From contig VYZB01000121.1 of assembly GCA_013397455.1 (NCBI GenBank), forward strand, positions 1,905,508 to 1,969,507: a stretch of DNA of 64,000 nt, written 5' to 3'. Source of the DNA: Crotophaga sulcirostris (Eukaryota; Chordata; Aves; Cuculiformes; Crotophagidae). The notes under the pieces are model-generated. The model did no database searches, was not told the origin of the DNA, and saw only the letters and a list, made by a program, of their open reading frames with translations. Shown piece by piece: positions 26,401 through 41,400 of the stretch (position 1 is its first letter; every line of letters begins with the position of its first letter). Position numbers and translations under genes: made by a program.

Positions 26401-29400
26401 TCAGCTCTGACTTTCCTGTCAGTGAGTATTGCCAGTTGCTTGGTGCTTTTGAAAGCTGTGCTGCTTGCTTAGATGCCTAAAAACAGTGATAGGAGGAGTT
26501 GCCTTTGGTCACTCACTTTAAAAACTCATGGATAATATTTGAACTTTTATGAAATTCAGCAGTTGTCATGAGTGCTGGGATGCATGGGCAGGACCCGTGA
26601 GATGAGTTCTAATGTGGGTAGAAAATACAATTAAGAGCAAAACGCAAAGCAGTTTTTCTCTGTCTGCTATTGCTGGTCATATGAACAGCCAAGAGAAATT
26701 TTGACGAACCACAAAATTGTTCACAGAGTTTCTGTTGCTCCCAGGCTCCAGGAATTGCAAAGTATGAGCCCATTTGGAGTTTTTGGTTAGCTCACATAAG
26801 GAGTGCCAAGTAACAAAAGCTAATCCTTTGCTGTAGTTTCAGAAAGGAGACAATACCATGTGAATGTAAGCAAATCCAGGGCACGTATTACGCAATTTTT
26901 CATTTTCATGGGCAACTTTGGGTTTTTGAAGCTTTCATCTGTTTTCGCTTGGAGTTTTACAGTCCTCCAGAAAGAATATTACAACTGTTAGAACTACAGT
27001 TGTATTGCTTTCCTGGAGCCTTTTTTACTACACATCCTTTGAAAAGTGAGTTTTGTGTTCTCCAGAAATAGAGTGAAGTGTAATAAGTTTTCTCCCAAGT
27101 AACAAAGGATAGGATGAGGAGAACTGGCCTCAAGTGGCACCAGAGGATGTTTAGATTGGATATTAGGAAAAGTTTACTGAAAGAGTGATGAAGCATTGGA
27201 ATGGGCTGCCCAGGGAGGTGCTGGAGTCTCCATCCCTGGGGGTGTTCAAAACCCATGTAGACGTGGCACTTCAGGGCATGGTTTTGTAGGCACAGTGCAG
27301 TTGGGCTGATGGTTGCACTGGATGATCTTAGAGGTCTTTTCCAACTTTAATGATTCTATGATTCTAAGTAAGGAGAACAAAATCATTGCCTGAAAAAGAG
27401 GAAGAGCCAGAGCACGGATACAGTGATATTAAAATACCTAGCATTGAATGGTATTCTTGGTATGACTGACTATTTGAAGCTGTCCTAAAACTCCTTTATC
27501 TTTGCTGAACCTACATGCTGATCCAGCGTAAGTACCACCATCTGGTGAGTTTTTGTGAGGAGGAAATTCTTGTAAGAGGGAACTCATCTGCGATCTAGGA
27601 ATCTAGTTTGGCACAAAATGAGAGGGCTATTTTTAAATGTAAGAATTAATTATATTATCTCTCTTTTTTTTTGGTTAAGTAACACATGGATTATTCCTAT
27701 TTCTTGGATGAGAAATGGATCATCACAACCCTTAATGTGGCTAGATAAAAGCAGCAGTAAGTAATGTACTTGCTTACACTTGTTCACACAACCAAGCTCA
27801 TAAAAAAACACCTAACTCCTCTATAAACAGAAGATAAATTTGAATCGAATAGGGAGATTTATTTATTTTATCTATGTATTTATTTTATATTTATTACATA
27901 TATGTCTGTGTTTATCTGTTGTATTAATTTTATGTTGCAATAGCAATAGATTTTTATATACGTTAATTTATTTAGGTCTTTTTCCTTCACTATTAATTTT
28001 TAATAATATGATCGAATGCATATTGTGAGCAGGGATCTCCACAATAGTTTTGATTTTGCTGTTTTGTACAGGAATCCAAACTCCTTGTCCCTCATGCTTC
28101 TGTATTCTTCTTACCATAGCAGATCCCATTGATGTTAGTGACAGCTTTTGAGTATAGGTACACTGTGATATATCTGAAGATGATCAGCTCAAGTAGTGGA
28201 TGCAAGGCTGAGAAAATTAAAACCAACTGTGTGAAGGGATATCTGTAAAAACAACAAATGAATATTTTCAATACCTTGTGATTTAATTTGTTTGTGCAAA
28301 TTAGATACAAAATACTCTTATAAAAAGAGTAGGATTTTTATAAGTTTTAGAGGCTTATAATAATAATAATTTTAAAAACTGAGTTTATGGACCCATACAA
28401 TTGTATTGATCACTGTCCCTGAGTATTGCATGTCTGCACAGCAAAACAGAAGAGTGAGCTTATGGGCATCTCCAATCAAATAAAAAAATCAATTCTTTCT
28501 CATCTCAGTGCTTTACAATAAACAGCTGTATTTTTTTGAATATTTGAAAAATGTAATCATTAGAATGGGGTAATTATTTTTCTTTGGCAAGTCAGCCGTG
28601 ATGTCTGTCAGGTTTTGAATCAGTTACAAGGAAATGCAGAGACTGATGTGTTTGTGGAATGCTTAAGACAGAAACTTAAATATGATCTAGGGATATTGTA
28701 GCTCTCCACTCTCTGTCTGCAGTGGTTAAAAACTACTTTCCCTTTTTTTCAGGTGATCAGATAGCTTGAGTGGGCATTTCACAGTATGTGGACAAGGAAA
28801 TAAACAGTCGATATTTCTTCCTCTGTGGGCTCTAAAGTTAAATAAAACAGTGACTGCTAAGGTGAAAAATCAGAAAATTAGTGGAAAAGAGTTGTTAGGA
28901 AGTACTTATTTGGAAGGGTTAGTGTCATGTGCTAAGTTTGTCTTATTGAAGTGGTAACAATTCTGTTTCCTCTCTCTTCATGTGACTTAAGAGCTATGGA
29001 AGTTATTAAAAAATTGCATCATGTTGCATCTGCCTGGAGGGACTACAATAAAGTAGAAATAGTGTTTAATACATATTCCACTTGGCTTTGAAAGCCATAT
29101 ATCAAACTTACCAGACACTATTCAGTCAAAGAACTTGAATTCATGTTTTAGGATTAAAATATGTATATATACACATATATTTATTTTTTACTTTTTGATG
29201 CAGAAATAAACCAAACAGTTACATACAAAGGTAGAAATGTTGAGGGCACAATTAAATTAAGTTACCATTTTGTTCTTGTGAGATGGCTTCTGTTGGAGAA
29301 CCGTTACGTTGTCATTCAGAGATATTCATCAGAATCATTTTGGGAAATTAAAATGATGAATTTGGTACAAAGTACAGTTTAAACTTGAATTGTTGGGCTG

Positions 29401-32400
29401 CAGTGGCATCACAACACATAATGTAGAAACATCTCAGAAGTGATTTCGTGTACGTGTATTTTTACTGCAAAGAGTTGTGTAGGAGCTAATTTACCTTACT
29501 TCTTGAATAGGTGAAATTAAACCCCAAACTGGGTTGCTGGTCAAGTGTGTTCGTTCAGTGCTGCATTGTATAATGTTAAAAGTTAGTTTAGGGCTCCTCA
29601 GGTAATGTCTACACACTTGTCTTCTACCCATACAATTGTATTGGTCACTGTCCCAGAGTGATACATGTCTGTGCAGCAAAACAAGGCACACTAGGAAAAG
29701 GGTGCTCTTATGGTGGAACAGGTTTCACTCAGCCTGGTGAGTTGAGGAGCATAGTTTTGTTATTTTAGAACATTGAACCAATATGTCATTATAGAGGAAG
29801 AAATGCTAGTGCCATATTCTAGTCACCCGTGCTGTTTTTAAATGGTTAAGCCAGCATTTGTTATCTGCCACTTTTCCCTCTCTTTTAACTTTAGACTTGA
29901 TGTTAGGAAGAAGTTCTTCCCTGAAAGGATGATTGGCCATGGGAATGCGCTGCCCAGGGAGGTGGTGGAGTCGCCAACCCTGGAGGTGTTTAAGGGAAGA
30001 CTGGATGAGGCACTGAGTGCCATGGTTTAGATGCTGGGTTGGTGTTGGTGATGGGTTATGGGTTGGAGTCTATGATCTCAGAGATCCTTTCCAACCTTGT
30101 GATACTGTGAAACTGCGAAACTTGTGAAGATGACTGAGGTTTGAACCCTGTTGTTCTTTCTCTGTCAAAATACATTGAAGTCTCAGTCTTCTGTTCAGAG
30201 TGCTGCTTCTAGACTACTCATCAATGTTTATTTATTGTCTTCTTATAATCAGGATGATCAGAGCCGTTAAAGAAGTATTTGAATCCTCTTGTGATGAGAT
30301 GGCTTAGAGCCTTCAAGGCTGCAGGAGCGAGTAATCAGACAGGCACACATAAAGTAGGTCGTAGTGAGATGAAATGGGACTGCAGGAGGAGAGCTTTAGT
30401 GAGTGATATAGCTCAAAAGGACTATGGGGCATTTATTTAAAATAAAAATTTTGGTTACTTGTTTTTTTTTTCATGAACTTAGCTGTTTTGCTTTCCTTAA
30501 CCTCTGTTTATGTGGATACTGGTAGGCGGTCAGTCCTTTCGTAAGGTGGTGTGTTTTGTTTGTTGTGCTTTGGAGCAGCCTTAGGAGCAGCAGGCATGGT
30601 GGGGGTGCATGCTCTGCAGCAGGCATATCAGGGTTTTTCTCCTCATCCAGACTGTTTATTCTTGGGTAATCATTCTGAATTCTCCCAGCTTAATACAAGC
30701 CAAAGGATAGGAGGAAAAGGGGGTCTTCAAGCTCCCCTTTGTCATCTCAAGGGGCTCAGTACCCGAGGGGTCAGTTGCTTGTTGAAGTTCTGCTGTGCAG
30801 AGAAGAGATCAGAAATGCACTGAACATTTTTGAGTCCAACCTCAAACCTCTGTCTCAGATGTCACAGGAACACCTAGCCCATTGCTTAGAAATGCAAGGC
30901 AATTTAGCAGTGCACAGAAAATAAAATTATACATTTTAATGTCACTTTACAGAAGTCTTTCCTGAAATGCAAGTATCGGAGTCAGAATATGACTGGATCC
31001 TGCTAAATGTAAATTTAAGTGGATACTACAGAGTGAACTATGATCAATTAAACTTAAAAAGATTAGCACGCTTGCTTGAAAATGATCCAAAGGTAAGATT
31101 GTATTTGTTTTCTCAAGCCTATAAACAGACTCATATATAGTTTTTCTTGCAGCTCTTGCCCAGTAATCACATTGATTGAAACCTGAAATAATGAGAAGCC
31201 TGGGTATCACATAAGAAGAAATGATCCCTCATTGCACCACTTAAGCCCCTGGCAGTCTTCCATAGCAGAAAAGGAACAGGCCCAAATAGTTTCACATAAG
31301 CATGAAAAATTACTTTACATGAGATGGCATTCTGTCTTCAGAGTTGTCTTAACAGCTTGTGGTTCTTCCACTCTCTTAAATTTGTCACAAATACCTGTAC
31401 AGATGTGTGGCAGAGGTTTATCTGCTAATAGGTAACCATGAAGAAGGAAAGAAGGAAATTTAAAAAAAAAAGAATGTCATTGGAGTCGGAGGTTTTTCTT
31501 TTGTAGGGTGATGGGTTTTTCTGGGTGGAGATTTTTCTTAGAAGTTCCTGTCAGTTCTACTTGAGGGTTTTTTTTCAGCCCCCTGTAGACACTGATATCA
31601 TCCCACCTCTGACTTGCCACAGCTTGGTCTGTAGTGGTGCTGAGTAGCCTGTACATGTCGCTGTGTGTGGGATTGCATTGTATTTATGTGGGATTGCATT
31701 GTACGGTTTCCTAACCATGAGTGAGCCAGAGGCTCCAGTAGTAGTGTGAGCTTCTTGGTTTTGGTAACAACGATGACAAAATTTAAGCTTTCAGCATAAG
31801 ACTAATCATTACAGTCAGATGAATTCTCCAGAAGATCTGGACACGAGGCTGATCAGAGCATGTGATGTGATTAAACCTTTTTACAGCCCAGCGGCTTCCT
31901 TTCTTCTAGGCTTTTTTTTCAGCAGTTCTAAGTCAGCAGGAAATGAGGTGCGTGCTGACTTGGGGCTGTTTTTTGGCACTGGGCAGTGGGAAGGTTCACT
32001 TGAGCAGGGGCTGAGCCATAGGAACATGGAAGCGGGGAGGAGATGAGGATGGACCAACAGTCCTTGTGAGAACACAAGTTGGAGGCAGGGGTTCACATGC
32101 CACTCTACTGTAGTCGTTTAATTCATTGTAGTGCCAGACACTCTGCTCTGGACTAATCTGAGTACATATTCTGAACTGAACCCTCAAAAGGAAAAAAAAA
32201 GATATACGTAGGATATTTCTGAGAAATGTAGCGTTTCTATAATTTGATTTTCATTTCAGTGTGCAAGTCAGAGGCATCTTGAAATTCCATGCCTAATACA
32301 CTATACCTGTATATTTATATATAAAAATACATTATACAGGACCAGAGAAGTTCTCATCCCCTTATACTCAGCACTGGTTAGGCCACACCTTGAGTACTGT

Positions 32401-35400
32401 GTGCAGTTCTGGGCCCCTCAGTTTGAGAAAGATGTCAGGATACTGGAGGGTGTCCAGAGGAGGGCAGCGAAGATGGTGAAGGGTTTGGAGCACAAGCCCT
32501 GTGAGGAGCGACTGAGGGAGCTGGGGCTGTTTAGTCTGGAGAAGAGGAGGCTCAGGGGTGACCTTATTGCTCTCTACAACTGCCTAAAAGGAGGTTGTAG
32601 TCAGGCAGGGGTTGGTCTCTTCTCACAGGTGACCAGTGACAGAACTAGAGGACATGGACTCAAGCTTCGTCAGGGGAGGTTTAGGCTTGATGTTAGGAAA
32701 AAATTCTTCCCTGAAAGGGTGATTGGCCACTGGAATGCGCTGCCCAGGGAGGTGGTGGAGTCGCTGACCCTGGAGGTGTTTAAGAGGAGATTGGATGAGG
32801 CACTCAGTGCCATGGTTTAGATGGTGGATCGGTGTTGGTGTTGGGTTATAGGTTGGACTCGATGATTTCAAAGGTCTTTTCCAACCTTATAATACTGTGA
32901 TATTTATATATTTATATATAAAAACATCACAAAAAGCACATACATATCTTCAGCTTAAAATGCACGATCCATTTTATGATGTTTTGTAGAAGATTTTGAC
33001 TTAGAACATGTGTTACGAGACTTGCCTTATCCTTCTGGAAAGAAAAGCTTTTTTAAACTCTCAGTGACATGTTTGGCTCTATTAATGCCACATGAATACT
33101 TTCTGCAGGTTATTCCCGCTGTCAGCAGGTGCCAGCTGATAGACGATGTTTTTGCATTGACACAGTAAGTATGTGTTGAATATGTCATAGAAAATCATTA
33201 AACTATGTGATTGTATTCAACATTGTTACTTCTGCTTAATTCATTCCTCTCCATATGTGCCTCATAACAGCTGTTTTGACAAAAGGGGGCAGAAGTTAAG
33301 TATTTAATGCATTCTCGTGTCAGTGCTGAGCAATTTCTTTCAGTTTCTTTTAACTTTTGTTCTAACTCTTAGGAAATATTTCAAATAATGGCACTGTCAT
33401 GAGTATTTTAGGGGCTAACCTGTATTTATTGTAACAGAAAAAAGATTCTGAATGAACATACCGATTTTTCCTTAATTTGTTTTGGACAGCTGTGCTGTCC
33501 TGCATCACTCCTATAACCTCTTTCATTTCCCTTGCTGATGGGTGATTTGGTTATTCATGTCTGTGGTGCTAGAGAGGTCAGCAGTACTGTGGGGAGCTGA
33601 AGGAAAAGTAAACATGTCTGTTCTTCAAATGTACCAAAGATTCCCAAAAAGCATCAGACACCTATAATGTGAGAGCTTGGGGATAATGCATAATGCTCCT
33701 CAGAGCCTGTGGAGGTAACTCTGTGAGGAAGAAACAAAAATTCCCATTCCTCCTCTCATATAAATGCCCTTTCTCTTAGGAGAGCTCAAACCTAGTATGT
33801 AATAAGGAATGTAACTGCAAATAGAACTGTGCTTCTATGTAACTGCACTAGAAATGTTTCTGTTCTGGAAGAGAGGGACTTGAATTGGAATTCTAATGGG
33901 AAAGAATGAATTCCTTGCTAATTTTACACTGGGGTATGGAAATTCACTGCCAAACTTGTTAATTCCAAGAATAGTGTGCATGTGAATCAAATGGTTTCAT
34001 TTTTACTGTAATGTGTATTCCACAAAAGAACCTATAATGATAATATGTTGTTTAACAATAAAAATACAAATGTATTGTAGTTCAAAACAGTGCTCTTTTC
34101 TTTCATTTTTGTTCTAGTGAGGCTGACACATGCTGTAAATATGCCTGTCCTGTATCCTGTGGGCACAAGCAAAATACAGTCTGCATACTGCCATGCTTTC
34201 TGCCATGACTGTCCTATCACTCTGATAGTGGTACTGTGCACAGTAACAAATATTTGGAGAGTTCAGCTCTTAAAGACTCTATTGTTTTATATTTATTTTA
34301 TTTTTCCAACATCTTTTCTAGGTCACTTCCCATGATGTTTTATTGTCACTGCCATAAATAAACAGAAACACATGCTAGGTAATTAATGTGAATAGGTATG
34401 CCTAAGTGTGAGATTTTTTTAATCTTCAAATAGGTTTGGATACATTCAGATTGAAACAGCACTTGAACTGACAAAGTATCTTGCTGGAGAAGATGAACTC
34501 TTCATATGGAATGTGGTATTGTTAAACTTAGTACCCGAGAATTTGGAAGGTACCCTGAAGAACTATGAAGTATATCCACTTTTGAAGGTATCACCTTTTT
34601 TGTAACTTAGCAAAGATACTAGAACATTTAGGTAAATCAGACTGAAATGGATGTGATGGTGACTATCATGGGTCACAGTTATTGTCATTCTCTTTGCATG
34701 ATTTTGTCAATTATTTTTTAAATAGAAGGAGGTACTTATTTGTATACATTAATCAATGATAAATAACATTGAATCATGAGCATTTCTTATTGTAAAGCAG
34801 AAATCTATGCACATTCTTTATAGTAAACCTGATCCTAGTTTTTTATAAAACTGAGGATATGGAAAATACAGTTACCAGTCAGTAGTAAATAGTAGTAAGA
34901 AAAGAGAATAACACTGCCATGTGTAAAGGGGATATAGAATATATGTGCTCTGTGTATTGTACTGCCTTCCAGCTAATATTCATAGAGAGAAGGAAGGAAT
35001 TGAGTTTGGATACTAAATGATATGATTCTTTCACATATTTGAGCTACCTGAGACAACGTTGTCTTATTTATTTCCTTGACATCTACTTGAAGATTTCACT
35101 TTTGTTTAAAGTGCAATCTCACAGTAATAGTTCTCCTAACTCCTAAAGTAGAAATATGTTTAAAATATGTGAGAGGAACTTATTTCTCTGTCTTTCTTTC
35201 TCAGAGAATGAGCATTTGTTTTCTTTCTTAATGAGTACAAAGGTCCTAGGGATGTGAAACGGTAACTTCTTAGTTTGAATGCATGTACAGGTGTGTTGAA
35301 TTTTAGACCCAGTTTATATACTTTATTTTAATAATCTGTGTTCTCACAAGATTGATAGGGGTCAATTTTTAGGATAAACCTGAGTAAGTAAAGAAAAATA

Positions 35401-38400
35401 CAGTAAAATAAAAACTTACATCTTAATTAAAGTAATTTTTTTTTCCCTTCTTTTAAAAGAAATACCTTTTAAAGCGAATGTTGCCAATATACCATTATTA
35501 TGCAGGTTTTATTTATCAAAATGTTGATGCTTTGGAAGATGACTATTTTGCTCTGTAAGTATTCTGCTTTAATTTGAATGTAATTGAATTGTTCTTTTTG
35601 CTGTCCTATAAGTGTGCCTCATTTATGGTAACACCTCCAATTAAACTGCTGTATAAGGATAGTTTGGGGCATTTTCAATCTATTTAGTGAACGTAAAAGA
35701 TGATAGCTTAAAGATTTTAGTGTTATCTTTTATTCATAGGAGAGCAGGCTCAACAGGCTGCTTGTAGTGGCAGCAATGAACTTTAGATGTGACTTACGGA
35801 GCAGTCACTACAACTTTAAAATTGTTAATTTTGCAAGGCTACTGAAGCTGCAGTCTTGAATGTTAGAATGATTTGGAATAGACACAAGTAGTCTCTTAAA
35901 ACTACCAAAAGCAATGTAAAACACACAAAAAAACAAAGAGCACATTGGTAGCCTCACTGCTGTCCTTGAATATTGATGTCAGGAACCCATTATTGGTAGT
36001 TTATTTTTTAATTTTTATTAAACCTCTAGTAGATGTTCTCCTGGGTTAACAGCATCATGACAGTGTGCTGGTCAAACACAGTTCAGATGCTTCAAATGTG
36101 GAATACAGATCTCTTATTCTGGCTTTTTTGGCTTCCCTTCAAGGGTGTATTTGGAAAAACTTTTTGCAACAGCATGTTGGCTGGGCCTCCAGGACTGTTT
36201 GAACCTGTCATCTGAACTCTACGCTAGATGGATGGACAACCCTGAGTACAAGTAAGAATGATAATGTGCTCTGAGAGGTCTGTTTGCCTGAGTGAGGTGG
36301 AAAGTTAATGGGCTTTCACATGGGGGAGGCAGGCTGAGAGATGCTCCTGTACACTGCTGATCTTTCTCAACAGAACAACAGGATTTAAGCCTAACTGTGC
36401 CTCCCCTCCCTCCCAAACCCTCCTCTTCCCCAAATCCCAACTTTATTTTTATTCCACGATTATTGATTTAACATAGACTTTACAGGCTGGAGGATGCAGA
36501 TTTTGGCCATGACGACCACATAATAGGTGAACCTCAGAGCAGGGCTAATATCCCATATTGTCCAGTCACTTCGTTGCAGTACAGCCTTAGGGTTATGATG
36601 TAAACCAACTCATTCAAAGCTTTTCTTAGCAATAGTCAGTGAAATAATGTTTGTATGATACAGGCATCTGCCTGTGTTGAGCCCATGAAATTGTCTTGCA
36701 TGCTCTATATTCGCATAAAGAGGTGCTGGGAACAGCAGTTACTTCTTGTGCTGATATTGGAACCTAATGGTCAGATTTCTGGTCTGTGAGGATGGAGTCT
36801 GGACTCTAGCAGGATCAGACTTTCTGTATTTGAGTATTGCATTGTTAAAGAAAATTTATGATGTGTTGAAATTCTTATTCTCTTTTCCTCCTTCTTTCTT
36901 TTGATTTTTTTCACATGCAATAGTCAAATAGTATTGGCACTGGTGAGTGAATATTAAAGTTTATTACTATTTTTATTTGTTGTAGTTGTACTAAATATTT
37001 TATTGTTACTGGTATCTCTATTGATATATGTAGTTGGCTGAGTAAACTGAGCTTGTACTTTTATGTTTGTGTTTTTTTAAATAGCTTTGTTGCAATCATC
37101 CTCATAAAAAACAAATTGACTTTGCCGGTAAACTGAAAAGTTAAAATAGCCTAAGTACTGCATGTTAAATTCCAGAAAGAATATTTTTATTATCCCACAG
37201 TAAAAGAAAAATTGCTGTGCTGAATTCTCACGCTGTTTTCAAAACAGTCATATATCTTCCCCCTGTATCTGAAATATTTGTTTTTCCTGGTGGAATACTA
37301 CCTACCTTATCTGAGCAGAAGAGCTGAAAAGTCTGAGAAATATACATGCTGATCTGGTTTTGAATTAGATGGAGAAGATTGATTTAATTTTCCTTCTTGG
37401 CACAGACATAAGTTCAAAGGGACTTCACAGATTCATACTTCAAATGGCTATAAATGTGGAAAAAATGCAACTATGAAGTTTATTAAGTGAAAAAATGATC
37501 ATGTTTTAAGGGAAAAAAGAAACCATAGGAGACAGGACATTTCTTAGGTTTCAAATGACAGATTACAGTTTCCTGTTCATTTAAAAAAAGAGGCTTTTCA
37601 TATGCTGGATTGAAAAAGAGAAGGACACAATAAACTTTTGACTCATATTTCACAGACAGATCTCTTTTGATGCTCTTATATTCTCAATTCTGAGAGTGAA
37701 ATTTATAGCAGCACACTATAGCTGTGCTGCCACAGGTGGAACCCAGTAACATTTTCACATCTGTGGAAGGAAGTGATACTTTTCCCTTTCAGATAAGGTG
37801 ATCAACTTTCAGCTGAACATTTCCAAACAGTTCTGGCAGAACTTAACTGGACTTGATACAGCACACTTTTATCTGTTCTGTGGAGGTAACAATCCAAGAG
37901 CAGTGATTCCCAGCCAGTTTCTCAGTTTTACTTTTCTTTTGCTTATGAGTGAAGAGGGGCTACCTAAATTCATGTATTCTCTCTGGTGCTGTTACTGACT
38001 TTCTTCTTTTGTAAGAAGGAGATGATTCTAGAGAGAGAGAGACAATGTTGCTGTACATTTTATTTTTTCACTAAAGTAACCACATACTGCTGTTGCCCTC
38101 AAAAGTTAAGAAGTCCCTATGTCATTTCTGCCTTGGCTCCAGGAAAATGATGTAAAATAAACGACCCTTCTTCCCAGCAGCTTTTTGCATTCACTTCAAG
38201 GTACAGAAATGAAAGAATCCTGGCCAGCCAGTAGTATCAAACCACCCAACCGCTCCCAGAAAAAAAATCAAGATTAATAATCCCCACCCTTCATCTAATA
38301 TAACTTCAAGCTCCGAAGTCCCTCTGGACCGCAATGGACTTCTCGGTGAACTATGCAACATAAACCTCTTCAGGGCCACCAGAAATGTCACTGGCCAGTA

Positions 38401-41400
38401 GACCAATGTCCCATCGTAGGCTGCCAGTACAGCCTGCCTTGAATGATGAACATCAGAGCTGCAGGCAGGTGGTACACAGAGCTTGTCCATTTTCTCTTCA
38501 CCCACAACAGCTTTGCACTGAGTAACCAACATTTTCTTGAAACCGTTGAAACAGCTGCAGTAGGAAAATAAGTAGCTGTATTTAAGGCAAAGCAGTTTCA
38601 CCCTGTTATCACCCTACTGAAAAAGTTCTTCCCTGAAAGGGTGATTGGCCACTGGAATGCGCTGCCCAAGGAGGTGGTGGAACCGCCAACCCTGGAGGTG
38701 TTTAAGGGAAGACTGGATGAGGCACTCAGTGCCATCGTTTAGGTGATGGGATGGTGATAGTGTTGGCTTATAGGTTGGACTCTATGATCTCAGAGGTCTT
38801 TTCCAACCTTGTGATACTGTGATATTGTGGCCTCTTTCTACAATATTATGAAATTATTATTAAAAGATTTACTAGACCCTGTAACTCAAATAAGATCTGA
38901 CGTAGGATTCCTCACAGCACTGTTCTTTACCTTGACATGACCATCCAGTCTCAGTAAGCATCATTCTCAGTGGCAAATCCCTTATGTTCCAGCACTTATC
39001 CAGGTAAATTCATCCTAACTGGTTTTTGCAGTACATATAAAATATGCCCACCCTTTCTGCTATGATGCCAGTGAAATCCCCCACCAACAGAAGAACTATC
39101 AAAATCCCTACATCTTTCATTTTCACTGCTTAACAAGTGATGTCTGTCATGCAAAGCACTGAATTCTCTCCCTCATTCCCACTACAGCTTTTCTACTTTC
39201 AGAGTTTATAACTTACTTGTCTTTGCCTTTTGATTTGAAGGTTGCTGTCACATAGGCTTCCTTATGACTAATGTTGTCCCTCTTTCTGCTAGTATCATCC
39301 CCATTTTATTTAGGATGGTCCACTAAAATTCAGAGGAATTTTTCTTGAATTATATTTAAATTTTAATTTGCTCCTTCTGGTTTGGGGCCTGAAGAATGGC
39401 TTTTGTGGCCAGAAACCTGTCTCTTTCTCCAAGTCTATCTCCTGATCTAATGGCAGATGGTTTCTGCACCTCTGCTTAAGGTCTTGATCTTATATAACAC
39501 TAAGCAGATTAACAGGATGCTATTGTGAAGTTATACATTCCGTTTTTAGCAATGGGACACATTCCCTAACACAGAATTAATCCAGAATACCACTAACTTA
39601 AACTGTTTTCAGGTAGCCTACAGAATAGAATACATTGCTATCCATGGCAAGTATTGACTGTGTCTTAATGTCAGGTACACATCATTGCCACAGGAGTAAC
39701 CTGCTCAGCCTTTGCACATGGAGTGGAGTATTACATTGATAATTGCATTTAGTGCCCGTGATGAAATTCATCACCATGTTGAAGACTCTCCCTTGGGATG
39801 GGAGTAATATGAGGCTGCCTGTAGCATAGAGAAATGTCCCTTCTGTTTCTGTTTGTGCTGCACATGGCTCTTCCTACTTGGTGCATTTGCTGAAGAAACT
39901 TTGAAAAGGCTTGTCTGGGATGATGCTTGTGTGCAGGCACATGCTTTTTAATGGTGTGATCCATGTCCTAGGCTGTGATGTGAAAGAGTGGCATTGACAC
40001 CATGTATGCAAAATAGCTTGCTCCAACTGTTCTAAAAACACTTTTTGTTTACCTTTAAACTGCATGCTTTTTATGTGTTTAAATCATGAGTAAAGCAATC
40101 AAATTTCCTAGCTTTATTTAGATTATATTTCCTTTCTTTTAATTGTAAGTAAGCATTTATTTTCCATTATGTGTTAAATTCTGGGTTTGACTTCACAACA
40201 ATATAGTACCTTTTAATCATATTTTACTTTGCAGAATTCCCTTTTTAATTAGAAGAACAGTCTGCTGCTATGGTGTTGCAATGGGAAGTGATAAAGAGTG
40301 GAACTTTGCATGGGAAATGTATAACCATAATGAATCCACAAAGGAAGAGAAAGACATCCTGCTCTCTGCCATGAGCTGTGCCAAAGAGTCGTGGTTACTT
40401 TACAGGTGACCTTGATCAAAGTGTATCTTTGTGTATCTAGAAGTAAATCATAAGAACACAAATGCTGCACTGTGCAAACCTGATGGAGGTTTGCCTGCTC
40501 TAGAAGCATGTGACTTATAGACAACCAGAATAATCTTGAGAGTTTTCTTACAGAGAAAGTATGATAAACAGGGAAAACACTAATGATCCTTCTGTTGGAA
40601 TAACATCCCAGATGCTGGTAATCACTGAGAAAGGGATTTCCCGAGTGGGTAACTAATGTGTCATGTCCAACACCGGGCCTGTCTTCTGTCAATATATTTA
40701 GTGACCTTTCTGAACTAAAAGTGTACCTTCAGACTTTATAGCAGAATATGGCAACACATTCCACATGTTCTATGAAAACGTGCTTCCTTTTGGTTTATTG
40801 TAAACCTATTTTGAGTTGATTTTTAACTTGGAACCAATTTGCTGTCATTACTTTCTGCCCTGTAAAAAACAGTAATTATCATAATTCACCTTGACATTCT
40901 TCCTTACAGTTTATGGTTTTATAGACTTTCCATTCTCCTTTTCCCCTGCTTATTTTGTTTTCAGACTAAAGTATCATAGCCTATTCAGCTGCTCTGTGAA
41001 AGCCAAATCACCCATATTAAGGGTAAAAATGAAAATGAATCATAGAATAGAATCATAGAATGGTTTGGGTTGGAAGGGAGCTCAAAGCCCATCCAGTTCC
41101 ACTCCCCTGCGGTGGGCAGGGACACCTCCCACTGGATCAGGTTGCCCATAGCCTCGTCCAAACCTGGCCTTGAACACCTCCAGGGATGGGATCCACAACT
41201 TCTCTGGGCAATCTGTGCCAGTGTCTCGCCACCATCACAGGAAAAAATTTCTTCCTAGTATCTAACCTAAACCTCCTCTCTTTCATCTTAAAACCATACC
41301 TGCTCATCCCATCCCTGCATGCCCTGATAAAGAGCCCCTCCTCAGCCTTTCTGTAGGCAAAATAGTATTGCACGTCAGCTGTTCACAATTTGAAGCGCAG

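Larger units (their letters stand above)
27757..30952. other. LVRN intron 11
   Basis: About 3.2 kb of AT-rich sequence. It holds a 63-bp direct repeat pair and one young CR1 tail. No exon was found. Confidence 0.6.

Noticed and set aside
32401..32820. 139-codon open frame
   Set aside because: It is the terminal piece of CR1 ORF2 in a truncated retrotransposon, not a host gene. The same applies to the frames at 6016-6456, 42688-43131 and 61072-61263.
36487..36526. Exon-like piece between TTTACAG and GTGAAC in intron 16
   Set aside because: The family has no residues to place between exons 16 and 17, and the piece is not in a compatible phase with evidence of conservation.
38191..38601. 136-codon minus-strand open frame in LVRN intron 16
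   Set aside because: It has a hydrophobic stretch but no recognised family or regulatory context. It may be old repeat-derived DNA, but I cannot support a gene.
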